Shown here: positions 19,201-26,228 of the stretch, piece by piece
How positions within the stretch are numbered: the stretch's first letter is position 1
Layout of the letters: every line of letters begins with the position of its first letter
Origin: Planctomyces sp.
GTDB taxonomy: Bacteria > Planctomycetota > Planctomycetia > Planctomycetales > Planctomycetaceae
Assembly (NCBI GenBank): GCA_016795105.1
Contig: JAEUIH010000001.1
Coordinates: forward strand, 124,001-188,000
Direction: 5' to 3'
DNA length: 64,000 nt
Translations under genes and position numbers: made by a program
The notes under the pieces: model-generated
The model's input: only the letters and a program-made list of their open reading frames with translations
Told to the model about the DNA's origin: nothing
The model's database searches: none

Positions 19201-22200
19201 CTTGTCCCAGGTTAATCCCACCAACTCAACACGCGGATGATCCTCTTCAGGAGCCGGGGGCTGAGCGACCGGCTTGTCTGACACGTCGACTGATCCGTTC
19301 TCGGCATCAATCAATTCAAGCGAGATTTTTGGTTCGGTCTGATTCCCGGGCTGGAGGGATACGTTTTCAAATCGCACTTTCGGCCCAAACGGACGAATAC
19401 GCAGTTCGAAGTGGGAAAACTCATCCGGATTTAGCCTAAACCACCTGAAATCCTCCTGACCATCCCCGGAACTCCGATTGCTGTAGCGTTGGTTCCCCGT
19501 CTTGTCGACAGCAATCAGCCTGAGCTCACCTTCATCGGTCGTCGAACTGAATGGGCGAGTCCAAATCGCAATGCCGTCTTCTGAAGGACCTGCACGAAGA
19601 ACCTCGACCGCATTTCGCATCGATAGCAGTGGTTCACCAACTGCTGGTGAATCCAGCGGCTTTCCTGTCAGGTCATATTTCCAGATGCTCCATGGCGCCG
19701 TGGCAACCTGGACTTCCAGCGATGTGGACTTAGCATCGCCCACCGGACCAAAAACATAAATCTCAGAAATCTGCATCGACTCACTGTCAGGAATGGGGCT
19801 CGAAGACACTGCGGCACTCGACCATCCCTTCAACTCCAGACTTCTTATGCTCATCGACGCATCCCGCTCGCGACTTGTGAGCCGCAGAAATGCCTGCCGT
19901 CCATCGACTCGATCGTTGCCCACTCCCAGGTTTTTCGGATTCGCTACCGGCTCGGGGAAGATCGATCCATTTGGCTGCCACCACGTGCGTTCGTCCTGAA
20001 GCTTGACCTGAATCGGCGGAGTTGTGATTCCAACCAGTTCCAGCACACTCCCGTCCGGCAAAGTGACGGAATCGCCCAGAGGCAGTTGATCAGGATGAGT
20101 GACCGAAACGGGAGCAGTCCCAAAGCCAGGCCCTGAGATCCGTACCCAGATCTTTCCAGGTTGTCGTTCAGGCAATGTCGGCTTCGATACGACCCCCGGT
20201 CCCGCCATGGGATCCCATATCCCTTGCTTTGCCCATTCCGGCCAGTCGATCTGCAACGTGCCTTTTCCTCCTGGAGGAATTTCAATTCGCTTCACCTGAG
20301 TCAGATCATCGTTCAGCCAAAGCGGCGAATGAGCTTCACTTTCCTGGCCGAGCCAACCCGCTTCGATTGACAAATCGAGTTCGCTGAAGCTCCATTGCTC
20401 GTCGGTATGATTGTAAAGGTCACAATCGATGAACTGTCGTCCGAGCTCGTCTGCTCTGACGGTCAACTCAGCAGCGTAGTTGCTGGAGCTGTGCTGACGT
20501 GGCGGGACACCGAGCCGCAGAGGCTGGCGCAGCGAATTGACCAGCGGAATCTCGACTTGCATGACGGACCACGGAAATTGAGTGATCAGCAAGTGTTTTC
20601 CAGTTGACAGTTGCGAAAGATCGATTCTCTGATCGTGGCCTGACCATGAATTCCACGCTGAAGGATTTGGAGGAATGAAACCAACATTTCCTTCGACAAG
20701 AGTTCCCTGCCACCGTGAGCCGTCAGAATTTTGGAGCTCCAATCGCGGACCTCTGGCAGCTTCCGGAAAGACAGTTTCTGCGGAGATCGCAACGAGATGT
20801 GTTTTTGTGGCGACATAGAGACTCTGGTTCGCTGCCGCGAGGTTCGTATAACCAGAAGTGCTCATCGTGATCTCGGCCAGCAGTTGTTTCTGGCGAGCGA
20901 CTGCAAAAATTGACAGGTCTCCGTCTTCGTCGATCATCCATGCCTTTCCGTCAGCGATCAATGGTCCGCTATAACAGGGAGCCATCAGATCGTGCGTCCA
21001 GAGAGGCTTCCCGGTGATGGCATCAAGGCAGTGAAACTGCCCTGAGAGATCAGTCGTCATGAGCAATCCATCGTGAACCGCCGACAGACTGTTGGACAGA
21101 TGCATCTGTTCCTCAAACTCCAGTTCTCCGTTCCCATTGAGGTCTTCACCCGTATAGACCCACACGACGCCGCTATTCGGATTCGGCCGAGTGAAGTCTC
21201 CTTTGTCCGGTTCGCACGCCTGGATACGCTTGTGCGGGATCACAACGTCGGGCGCGGACTTGTTGTAGACGAGGTCAGCACTGATGTCGCCGCGTTTGGT
21301 GGCATCGATGCACCACAGTCTCCCCAGGCCGTCGCCCCGTTCCGGGTTATGACCTACTGCGGAATAGACTCGATCACCGACAACCACAGGCGTGATCGCG
21401 ATGCCACGGTATGAGTTCCCGGATAGAGGATCCCGAGATCGAGGGCCGCCCAGCGAATACAGAGACTCTTTTGGATTCAGATCGAACTTCCATAACAGTC
21501 TCGTTTCGCCCCGCTGGATGGCATCAAGTTCAAACGAGTACAGCCAGCCATCGTAGCCGGCGAAGATTGCCTGCCAGGTACCGTCAATCAGCGATACTGC
21601 AGGTGCGCCCATCGAGCATCCGTTGCCGAGAATGTTGGGATTGGGGGTCTTGTCGGTCCAGATCAGTTGCCCAGTCGATTTCTCAAGGGCCAGGAACGCA
21701 GGAGCGTTCGGCGCGGCAAGATTCTGATACGATTCATCAACATCGTTTGGGGAATTCAACAACAGCATATTTCCGGCGAGCGTTGGAGAGACACAAGTTG
21801 CGTTGAGTGGTCGAATTCCCAGCGAATTGAAGAGGTCAAGCTTCCAGATAATGTCGGCCTGATGGATTGCGCTGTCAGGAGCACTGCCTGTACCTGAATC
21901 AGGATACGGACCGTCGTCTTCTCCATCTCGATGGCCATTCAGATCGAGGCACACAACTTCACAGCGGTTTGTGGCAAACCAGACGCGATCACCCTCCACA
22001 ACGGGAATCGAACAGATGCTGATTTCGGGCCAGTCATGGCGACGTCCCTGTTCCATTCGTGGGCTGCTATACTGCCAGAGGAATTCACCGGTCGCTTCGT
22101 CGAAACACTGCAGACACGCCATATCAACCGCGGAGGGAAATCGCGAATCGCGTCCCTGTGCGTTATTGGTCCCGATCAAAACCCTGCCGTCTGCGACGAC

Positions 22201-23523
22201 GGGCGATGAATACGACCAGCTGCCAATCTCGGAAGACCAACGAATATTCTGCCTGGTGTTCAGATCAAACTGCGTTGGCAGTCCCGTTGCCAGGGAGACC
22301 GGGTTGTGAGATGCTGAGCCTCCCAGTTGCGGCCATGACGTTTCGTCTGCGGTGGAGTCTTGCAGGGAAATCTTCTGATCGCCTGCTTCAGGGGAAGAGC
22401 TTCGCGCCGTCGCTATGACCGACATCGTCATTGCGCAGGCAATCAGACTCGCGACAACGGCGACTCCGCCCTGAGACACGGAACTCGACGTTGGTTCCAG
22501 ATGAAACAACCGTCGGACTCGAGCAAGCAACGACCCACCATTGGCGCCAACCGCGAGTGGCGTTTGAGTCACTCTCATCTCTTCAAGTGCCAGCAGCGCT
22601 CGGCTGTAGTTGAGTCGGCTGCCCAGAGCGCCAACGGCGATGTCGTCACAGCAGTGCTCGCGTTCGCAGCGAATTTGATGCGAAAGCCACCAAATTCCCG
22701 GATGATAAAAGCAAACCGTTTCAATGAGTGTCTGGATCAGATTCACCAGATAGTCGTGTCGACGAATATGGGCCAACTCATGAGCCAGAATCGCTTCAAG
22801 CTGTGATGCCGGAAGTCCACTGACAACACTGACAGGCAGCAGGATCACCGGCTTTAGATAACCCGCTACGATCGGCACCTGAACGACCGCCGATTGCAAC
22901 ACATCCACGGCGTAACGGACGCCAAGCTGCTTTGCCGTTCGTTCCAGAACTGTTCGGACCGAATCCGGAACCGGAGACGTCCCTTGTCTTCGAAGCCTGC
23001 GAATCGTGAACAGACTCCAGACTGGCCGGATCGCAAAAGCCAGCACACCGATCGACCATCCGAGTACGATCGTCGCCAGCCACGGCTTCAATACGATCTG
23101 AAGTCGTTCCCACATCGGCTTACCTTGCGGCGCAGAGGGACTGGCAACGATCAAAGGAGGTGCTGTTTCGACTTGCTCATCAGGAATGATCGTCGTTTCA
23201 GTCACCGCAGGATCTACGGCGGCAGCAGCTTGACTGTTGACGAATGAAGTTGCTGCAGCTGGCTGAGGCAGTTGAACAGATGCGGTAACATTGGGTTCTG
23301 CTACTACCGTAACCGGTGCAGTTACAGTCTCCGGTACCAGGACCCAGGTGACCAATGGAACCAGCAGAACCAGACTGAGCACCAGAAGCAGTCCGATATA
23401 ACGCGAGTCAGAACTCGCACGACGCATTGATCTCTGAATCAAATACGCTGCGGCCGCGAGGACGGCAAATTGCCACAGTGAATGAATCAGCACCCAACCC
23501 AGTCGTTCAATGAATGGTGACAT
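13249..23523 (-). CDS. Giant BlaR1/M56-type membrane metallopeptidase with PQQ-like propeller and regulatory repeats
   Basis: 3424 residues from ATG 23523; the frame opens 15 codons earlier, but TMSPFIERLGWVLIHSLWQF matches the usual BlaR1 family beginning. Seen: transmembrane helices near 10-30 and 42-66, an Ala/Pro/Thr linker, another helix near 150-170, M56 zinc site HELAH at 248-252 with EREHCCDD downstream, and a fourth helix near 355-375. After that comes a PQQ/BamB-like beta-propeller (starting SWPQLGGSASHNP, about 397-960). Then at least three copies of a module opening with L-x-L-V-G...W-x-P-N/D-G and ending R-x-R-P...F-x-N-x-x-x-x-P, and carboxypeptidase-regulatory (Ig-like) domains such as EITGQVLGPDGQPAKGV, AIKGRVFDAEGKSQAG and ARGRVTDSSGRPLSG. 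BlaR1 relatives sense a signal and trigger cleavage of BlaI. Ordinary BlaR1 is about 600 residues. It follows blaI by 121 bases and is surely in its operon. The ligand is unknown. Confidence 0.85.
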   Translation of the reverse strand: MSPFIERLGWVLIHSLWQFAVLAAAAYLIQRSMRRASSDSRYIGLLLVLSLVLLVPLVTWVLVPETVTAPVTVVAEPNVTASVQLPQPAAATSFVNSQAAAAVDPAVTETTIIPDEQVETAPPLIVASPSAPQGKPMWERLQIVLKPWLATIVLGWSIGVLAFAIRPVWSLFTIRRLRRQGTSPVPDSVRTVLERTAKQLGVRYAVDVLQSAVVQVPIVAGYLKPVILLPVSVVSGLPASQLEAILAHELAHIRRHDYLVNLIQTLIETVCFYHPGIWWLSHQIRCEREHCCDDIAVGALGSRLNYSRALLALEEMRVTQTPLAVGANGGSLLARVRRLFHLEPTSSSVSQGGVAVVASLIACAMTMSVIATARSSSPEAGDQKISLQDSTADETSWPQLGGSASHNPVSLATGLPTQFDLNTRQNIRWSSEIGSWSYSSPVVADGRVLIGTNNAQGRDSRFPSAVDMACLQCFDEATGEFLWQYSSPRMEQGRRHDWPEISICSIPVVEGDRVWFATNRCEVVCLDLNGHRDGEDDGPYPDSGTGSAPDSAIHQADIIWKLDLFNSLGIRPLNATCVSPTLAGNMLLLNSPNDVDESYQNLAAPNAPAFLALEKSTGQLIWTDKTPNPNILGNGCSMGAPAVSLIDGTWQAIFAGYDGWLYSFELDAIQRGETRLLWKFDLNPKESLYSLGGPRSRDPLSGNSYRGIAITPVVVGDRVYSAVGHNPERGDGLGRLWCIDATKRGDISADLVYNKSAPDVVIPHKRIQACEPDKGDFTRPNPNSGVVWVYTGEDLNGNGELEFEEQMHLSNSLSAVHDGLLMTTDLSGQFHCLDAITGKPLWTHDLMAPCYSGPLIADGKAWMIDEDGDLSIFAVARQKQLLAEITMSTSGYTNLAAANQSLYVATKTHLVAISAETVFPEAARGPRLELQNSDGSRWQGTLVEGNVGFIPPNPSAWNSWSGHDQRIDLSQLSTGKHLLITQFPWSVMQVEIPLVNSLRQPLRLGVPPRQHSSSNYAAELTVRADELGRQFIDCDLYNHTDEQWSFSELDLSIEAGWLGQESEAHSPLWLNDDLTQVKRIEIPPGGKGTLQIDWPEWAKQGIWDPMAGPGVVSKPTLPERQPGKIWVRISGPGFGTAPVSVTHPDQLPLGDSVTLPDGSVLELVGITTPPIQVKLQDERTWWQPNGSIFPEPVANPKNLGVGNDRVDGRQAFLRLTSRERDASMSIRSLELKGWSSAAVSSSPIPDSESMQISEIYVFGPVGDAKSTSLEVQVATAPWSIWKYDLTGKPLDSPAVGEPLLSMRNAVEVLRAGPSEDGIAIWTRPFSSTTDEGELRLIAVDKTGNQRYSNRSSGDGQEDFRWFRLNPDEFSHFELRIRPFGPKVRFENVSLQPGNQTEPKISLELIDAENGSVDVSDKPVAQPPAPEEDHPRVELVGLTWDKAPKLDAWHPNGQPMVQPEWAKMIPELGPAEKKAPGAAIFLYEFHGLRERPSIYFHHRVAYQSGDELFTTDRSWRRAILYEDVMVRGLPSWGSSPGLSLSDEPWGPWKKVSKEGQLSEGGDHDQTYRLGYDRITFRGKRNLTQSPLNSEPLPSTATMAVVLQQPQDFENLYAIEVEGVLVGEGPESQGYQQIVPRFFVRFRNESTKEWHYEIDWPYNPEEVDHLRFRIRPYRHQYVFENTAFAPSQKPDRSTEFRTVYTKLEHDLSKPEARSEPPSDVEFQVVDAESGDAVPGASVLLRNTISSWQPDGRKSPPVEPALIQLQTDPQGRFSVSIPEQLRNWQSDFQVSVRHPDYLIEQSFGAWQVTPEMARDPALMKEKFFSSGMIRLDRGQEITGQVLGPDGQPAKGVKLYAAMQMPEYLNMPPHAVTDSSGLYRFRVPGRDEHLLFVIPEDAVAVSVPIRKGYGQQPVVRLESGTAIKGRVFDAEGKSQAGVVVQANGGDSVYDGFDKPMARVRTDAEGRYRLPPQRLPVDVRVTSLGWVGGWEERGRDLTLNEVYLPTIVRTPDADTTTSIDPQQSNTVRGSVRTLDFRPCETVTLTAMVYDENGQPANDCEVALFGIVPDPETRDDERGSSWRGRFQSVPDMPGQFHVKAPKGIKDATLVQPEIPTGPRQNWSRAVREGEKFDGSRTDSGWPVLDRDDNSIVVGAPAVAALTPPATGPEQRTFPTRFADALVTSLRTRATRVLSGPQPYMSQELFEEVRRNTIAFLTTSLKVDPPVDRQQAIIDSMRQRITDPNAPGYSRYSMFESYLRFGNAYKDLMWRVYHAANRIELTSEESTRLEAQREVVRQRLRTVPVGADAAAQEKANAALALLNALMSDPLWVVWQTPFSEEEWPKVADRINNSGGGWDNVSRVLELFSPGIPWPDRIVGSAGSVGNLSHEFASEEIFLGATENLGSTEHENSPGVIDLDQAKLLSWPTADVPDLAALLQRVKEHGHGDIGYSPSRDELVAFRGGRLLKLETNDWWIADQISDDELRARIEKGGASSISMSEYPKDGFRSQNQSPSLIAIRTGPFADQGQLFVFAVDASDTGMYVHIRPRPILNRSLDLLSLPAAMRVPLGPARQGLRTSLTLADERIDPVYLYRGRVLINVDLFNGSDRPQVVAFDPALASNSFDVYGPDGQLITGLVGQMPVVVQRDDQGRVIPRVVQPGKSIRLLEDFNLGLACPLEQVGQYRITFGGQEGTLNLGNYGRSYPPSNMLTLDVAPGSVPPIHQVWKLFREQPIDSDSEQFRTWWQLEMQNPSVWDSHTLVFRRGDYEGIHFIWLKFTESADSSSVNVPGISGMPTLPPSRSVLLGRTRFGYAHLIVCENADREWPDCEQKMRMQLEKWFIAPEVPGTTNPVPKYPELNHNPELRAEVKLKGESSANSNVLTAELWQDAKLELLGVRNTAIPPVAWLPNGAPTVKVKGLQPVTVNGIPADWPRPLRVQGENASHDFILRATGLNENHGLIWDKVNAQMPLTTPVFTEAPGLFSVSGALHGQQRASIRVGVTSEWGPWQSVNADGSVGSQVPLELHQTGTYHEVESFLVLGDMTVLKGVFGDLDIDYEITAVDKSGNRHSRRGVGIWKEGETQAPFFDLKSIELDHWEYRLREVVRWVTFRDIALAPKDSEVTNETPQPGVDVEHLSALRYWRARGRVTDSSGRPLSGVNVRAATGMGSLRSGYGDVTDADGRYDFRFGGGMTIGGTEVANIFADLAGHFEQNLCRQGNGMGSIKAVDKAVAKEWGMNSDQIVLPGKPREVDFVMIPAAKTSGTLVDDKDQPLQGYSVMLTGETLPPGASVIAQVKTDENGRFQISEIPTTFPFQFEVRKPTAELAPPWDDTWASGPITFSPPGENDVVAQQGKTRFTATELRLKILGDGVHGRKAVEESRNAPIQIQPNSPTAAVVRKGDEILISDSVMTWVLSNKESDSPSLEVPSETDR

Positions 23524-23619
23524 GGTGGACTCGCCGTTGAATATGTTGATCGCGTCCGTACAGACCATCGATTGCCTTCGACAGACGGACAGGACGCGGA
23601 CTGAACTGTAAGAAACGTT

Positions 23620-23640
23620 GAGCAGCCCCGATGGCTGCTC
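23620..23640 (-). terminator. Stem-loop between blaI and the giant M56 gene
   Basis: GAGCAGCC-CCGAT-GGCTGCTC, an 8-bp perfect stem five bases past the blaI stop. On the transcribed strand it is followed by AACGTTTCTT, too weak for a strong intrinsic terminator, so partial attenuation or mRNA-end protection of the blaI message is more likely. Confidence 0.45.
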
Positions 23641-23644
23641 CCGG

Positions 23645-24028
23645 TCACTCAGCTTCCATCTGATCGAGGAGCCTGCGAAGTTCTTCCCGTTCTTCGCGCG
23701 TTGCCTTTGTCGACGACAGCGCCTGCAGCACCAGGCTCATCGTGGAACCTGCGTAGACTTTTTCGACGAGATCCGAGAGCATTTTCTTCCCGGTCTTCTC
23801 TCTTGTTGATGCCGCGCGGTAGATATGAGGACTCACCTCTTCGTCCCGCTTAACCAATCCCTTTTCCATCATCACAGACAACATCTTCACTGTTGTTGAA
23901 TAGTTGGTGCCCTTCGCGGCCTCAAGCTTTTTGTGGATTTCCCTCACAGGACTGGGCCCGAGCTCCCACAAAATCCTGAGAATCTGCAGCTCCACTTCCG
24001 TTGGCTGCGATGTGACTGGCTTCGTCAT
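23645..24028 (-). CDS. blaI: BlaI/MecI-family transcriptional repressor
   Basis: 127 residues, the usual length. I start at ATG 24028 (MTKPVTSQPTEVELQILRILW), which has GGAG seven bases upstream; the frame opens 60 codons earlier but that part crosses the operators and is not protein-like. The winged helix covers about 10-75 (TEVELQILRILWELGPSPVREIHKKL, then the recognition helix GTNYSTTVKMLSVMMEKGLV) and the C-terminal dimerisation part ends in a Glu/Arg-rich helix. Family knowledge: it binds a dyad as a dimer and is removed when the M56 partner is activated. The M56 partner is the next gene, and three dyads lie directly upstream. Confidence 0.92.
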   Translation of the reverse strand: MTKPVTSQPTEVELQILRILWELGPSPVREIHKKLEAAKGTNYSTTVKMLSVMMEKGLVKRDEEVSPHIYRAASTREKTGKKMLSDLVEKVYAGSTMSLVLQALSSTKATREEREELRRLLDQMEAE

Positions 24029-24041
24029 ATTTTTCTCCAGA

Positions 24042-24109
24042 TAGCGAAACTCTTCGCTAATGGTAGCGAAGAGTTTCGCTATCACAACCCCAAAGCGAAA
24101 GTTTTCGCT
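24042..24109. promoter_or_regulatory. Three BlaI operator dyads
   Basis: TAGCGAAACTCTTCGCTA (24042-24059), TAGCGAAGAGTTTCGCTA (24064-24081, the exact reverse complement of the first) and AGCGAAAGTTTTCGCT (24094-24109, a perfect dyad). All share AGCGAA/TTCGCT half-sites. They sit between cheR and blaI, immediately upstream of the blaI ribosome binding site. Confidence 0.8.
24060..24087 (-). promoter_or_regulatory. Candidate blaI operon promoter, embedded in operators
   Basis: Minus strand: TTGTGA, a 16-base spacer, TACCAT. The middle operator fills the spacer, and the first operator covers the expected start point, an arrangement expected for repression by occlusion. The -10 match is only moderate. 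Confidence 0.45.
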
Positions 24110-24217
24110 AAACAGGACATCCTCAGGGTCAGCAGCGGAAGACGGCACTCGAGTGGCGGTGCGGCTGGACACACTGGCCCAGACATATTGGCCCAGACAT
24201 ATTGGCAAGGCAACCAG

Positions 24218-25051
24218 TCAGGATGGCTTTAGTTGATAGAACCCGGACTTGAGGGTTTCGATTCGATAATACGAATCGTCCAGACTGAGCGTCGTTTCGG
24301 CGCCTCCCAGCAGCAGGTAACCATCCGAATGCAGCACGCGTGACAGGCGACCCAGGATGTTTGATTTTACGGAGTTATCGAAGTAGATCATGACGTTGCG
24401 GAGAAAAACCAGGTCCCAGCTGGGCATCGTCGGCCACGGTTGTGCCAGATTCATCTGGGAGAAAGTAACCATGGTGCGAATTCGTTCGTTGAGCTGCCAG
24501 TGGTCACCGTCCTTCCGGAACCACTTCTGAAGCAATTCACCTGGCAGCCCGCGATTGACTTCCATCTGAGAATAGCGGGCCAGCCGAGCTCGCTGAAGCA
24601 TTTCATTCGAGATATCCGTGCCCAGCAAATTCAGACGCCAGTTGATCAGTTCCGGAAAATCTTCATTAAGAAGCATCGCCATCGAATAAGGCTCCTGACC
24701 GCTGGAGCTGGCGGCAAACCAGATGTTCAGCTGCCTCAGAGATCGGCGACGCTGAATTAGTTCGGGCAAAATGAACTTCCTGATCGTCTCGAACGGATGC
24801 AAATCGCGAAAAAACGAAGTCTCGGTCGTAACCATCGCTTCCACGACTTGCGTCAACAGGCCTCTGTCGCCGCCCTGGCGCAAGCGTTCGATCAGCTGAT
24901 TAATGTCGGCAACACCAAGTTTCTGGGCCACAGGCATTAAACGTGATCTGAGCAGGTACTCTTTGCCGGGTTCCAGCACGAGAGCGCAATGGTCCCGGAG
25001 CAGCTGAGAGATGAACGCAAAATTTGCCGCAGTAACGATGGATTCAGACAC
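24218..25051 (-). CDS. cheR: Chemotaxis protein methyltransferase CheR
   Basis: 277 residues from GTG 25051, which has GAG eight bases upstream; a TTG two codons earlier is the alternative. It transfers methyl groups from S-adenosylmethionine to glutamates of the chemoreceptor. Seen: all-helical N-terminal domain with TTETSFFRD, SAM-binding segment AASSSGQEPYS (usual ACSTGEEPYS), GTDIS, and FLRNVMIYFD. It has no C-terminal TPR extension. The start overlaps the end of cheB by eight bases, so translation is coupled. It is the last gene of the chemosensory operon; the next gene downstream has its own promoter. Confidence 0.93.
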   Translation of the reverse strand: MSESIVTAANFAFISQLLRDHCALVLEPGKEYLLRSRLMPVAQKLGVADINQLIERLRQGGDRGLLTQVVEAMVTTETSFFRDLHPFETIRKFILPELIQRRRSLRQLNIWFAASSSGQEPYSMAMLLNEDFPELINWRLNLLGTDISNEMLQRARLARYSQMEVNRGLPGELLQKWFRKDGDHWQLNERIRTMVTFSQMNLAQPWPTMPSWDLVFLRNVMIYFDNSVKSNILGRLSRVLHSDGYLLLGGAETTLSLDDSYYRIETLKSGFYQLKPS

Positions 25052-26141
25052 GACCAAATCTCACGCGGCGGACGACTTCGCCTGCCATCTGTGAAAGTGG
25101 GAGAACCTGATCTGCAAGACCTGCACGCACAACAGCGCCCGGCATACCCCAGACAACGCTGGAGGCCTCATCCTGAGCAAGAATCTGACCGCCGGCAGTT
25201 CGAATCATTTCACACCCGCGGAGTCCATCCTGCCCCATGCCCGTCAGTATCACGACCAGGCAATTTGCCTTATAGACACTCGCTACCGACCGGAGTAGAG
25301 GATCAACGGCGGGCCGGCAGGCATTCTCGTGCGGTTCCTGATGTACCCTGGTGCGGATCTTCAGTCCGTCACGAACGATGACAAGGTGGTGATCTCCTGG
25401 TGCAATCCATGCTCTTCCGGGACGCAGTTCAGTGTCCGACGTTGCTTCCACTGTGGGTATTCGGGAGTTCTTTGTCAGCCGTTCAGCCAGCATCTGAGTG
25501 AACATTGGCGGCATGTGCTGTACGATCAGAATCGGGACCGGTAAGTCGCCGGGCAATGCAGCAAACATCTCCGCCAGAGCATTGGGGCCACCGGTGGATG
25601 CTCCGATGGCCAGAAGATCGATGCGTGCGACAGATGTCGCTGAGGGCGAAGAGAATCTGGTGCGCGTTTGCGACGGTGTAACCAAAGGGCTCGCAGTTTT
25701 GGAAGGCATCTCTGCTGCCGGTACGGCCGGCTTCCTGCTGCACAGCGCGCGGATCGCAGGTACCAGTTCTTCGCGGATGATTTTCCGCGATGCTTCGAGT
25801 CCTCCTGAGCCTCCAGGCTTGGCGAAGAAATCGGAAGCGCCCCGAGAGAGAGCCTCGAGCGTGGCTGCTGCTCCCAGCTCAGTGAGCGAACTGAACATTA
25901 TGACCGGCGTTACCGGATGACTCTGACGCAGATGCGACAAGGCGGTCAATCCATCCATTTCCGGCATTTCGATATCAAGTATGACGAGGTCCGGATTCAG
26001 CACAGCCAGCTTTTCGAGCGCACTTCTCCCGTTTGATGCGGCTCCAGCCACTTCAATGTCGGGCTGGACTTCAAGTTCCTCCGTGACGACTCGTCGCACA
26101 ACGATCGAGTCGTCGACGACAAGCACTCGTATCTTTTTCAT
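25044..26141 (-). CDS. cheB: Chemotaxis response regulator / protein-glutamate methylesterase CheB
   Basis: 365 residues. Receiver domain 1-120 with VVDDS acidic pair, phosphoacceptor D56 (LVILDIEMPEMDG) and a C-terminal KPGG lysine. After a 60-residue linker the methylesterase domain begins, with IGASTGGPNAL (catalytic Ser), IVQHMPPMFT (His), GDHHLVI and LTGMGQDG (Asp). It removes methyl groups from the receptor when phosphorylated by CheA, giving adaptation. Full length for the family with all key residues. Eighty-seven bases follow the MCP gene and the end overlaps cheR. It is the only canonical receiver in the operon besides the second receiver of the kinase fusion. Confidence 0.95.
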   Translation of the reverse strand: MKKIRVLVVDDSIVVRRVVTEELEVQPDIEVAGAASNGRSALEKLAVLNPDLVILDIEMPEMDGLTALSHLRQSHPVTPVIMFSSLTELGAAATLEALSRGASDFFAKPGGSGGLEASRKIIREELVPAIRALCSRKPAVPAAEMPSKTASPLVTPSQTRTRFSSPSATSVARIDLLAIGASTGGPNALAEMFAALPGDLPVPILIVQHMPPMFTQMLAERLTKNSRIPTVEATSDTELRPGRAWIAPGDHHLVIVRDGLKIRTRVHQEPHENACRPAVDPLLRSVASVYKANCLVVILTGMGQDGLRGCEMIRTAGGQILAQDEASSVVWGMPGAVVRAGLADQVLPLSQMAGEVVRRVRFGRV

Positions 26142-26228
26142 GTGTCTTCCAATGCCTGGATGCCCTCAGCCAGTGAATCCTGTGTTCCGGTAACTTATGG
26201 TGCGATCGCGTCTCCCGCGCAGACTGAA

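Noticed and set aside
23524-23568. Start of the giant M56 gene at 23568
   Set aside because: The 15 extra residues are not part of the usual family beginning; ATG 23523 puts the conserved first helix at the right place.
24029-24208. Extended N-terminus of blaI
   Set aside because: It would run through three operator dyads and the promoter; the 127-residue form matches the family length and has a ribosome binding site.
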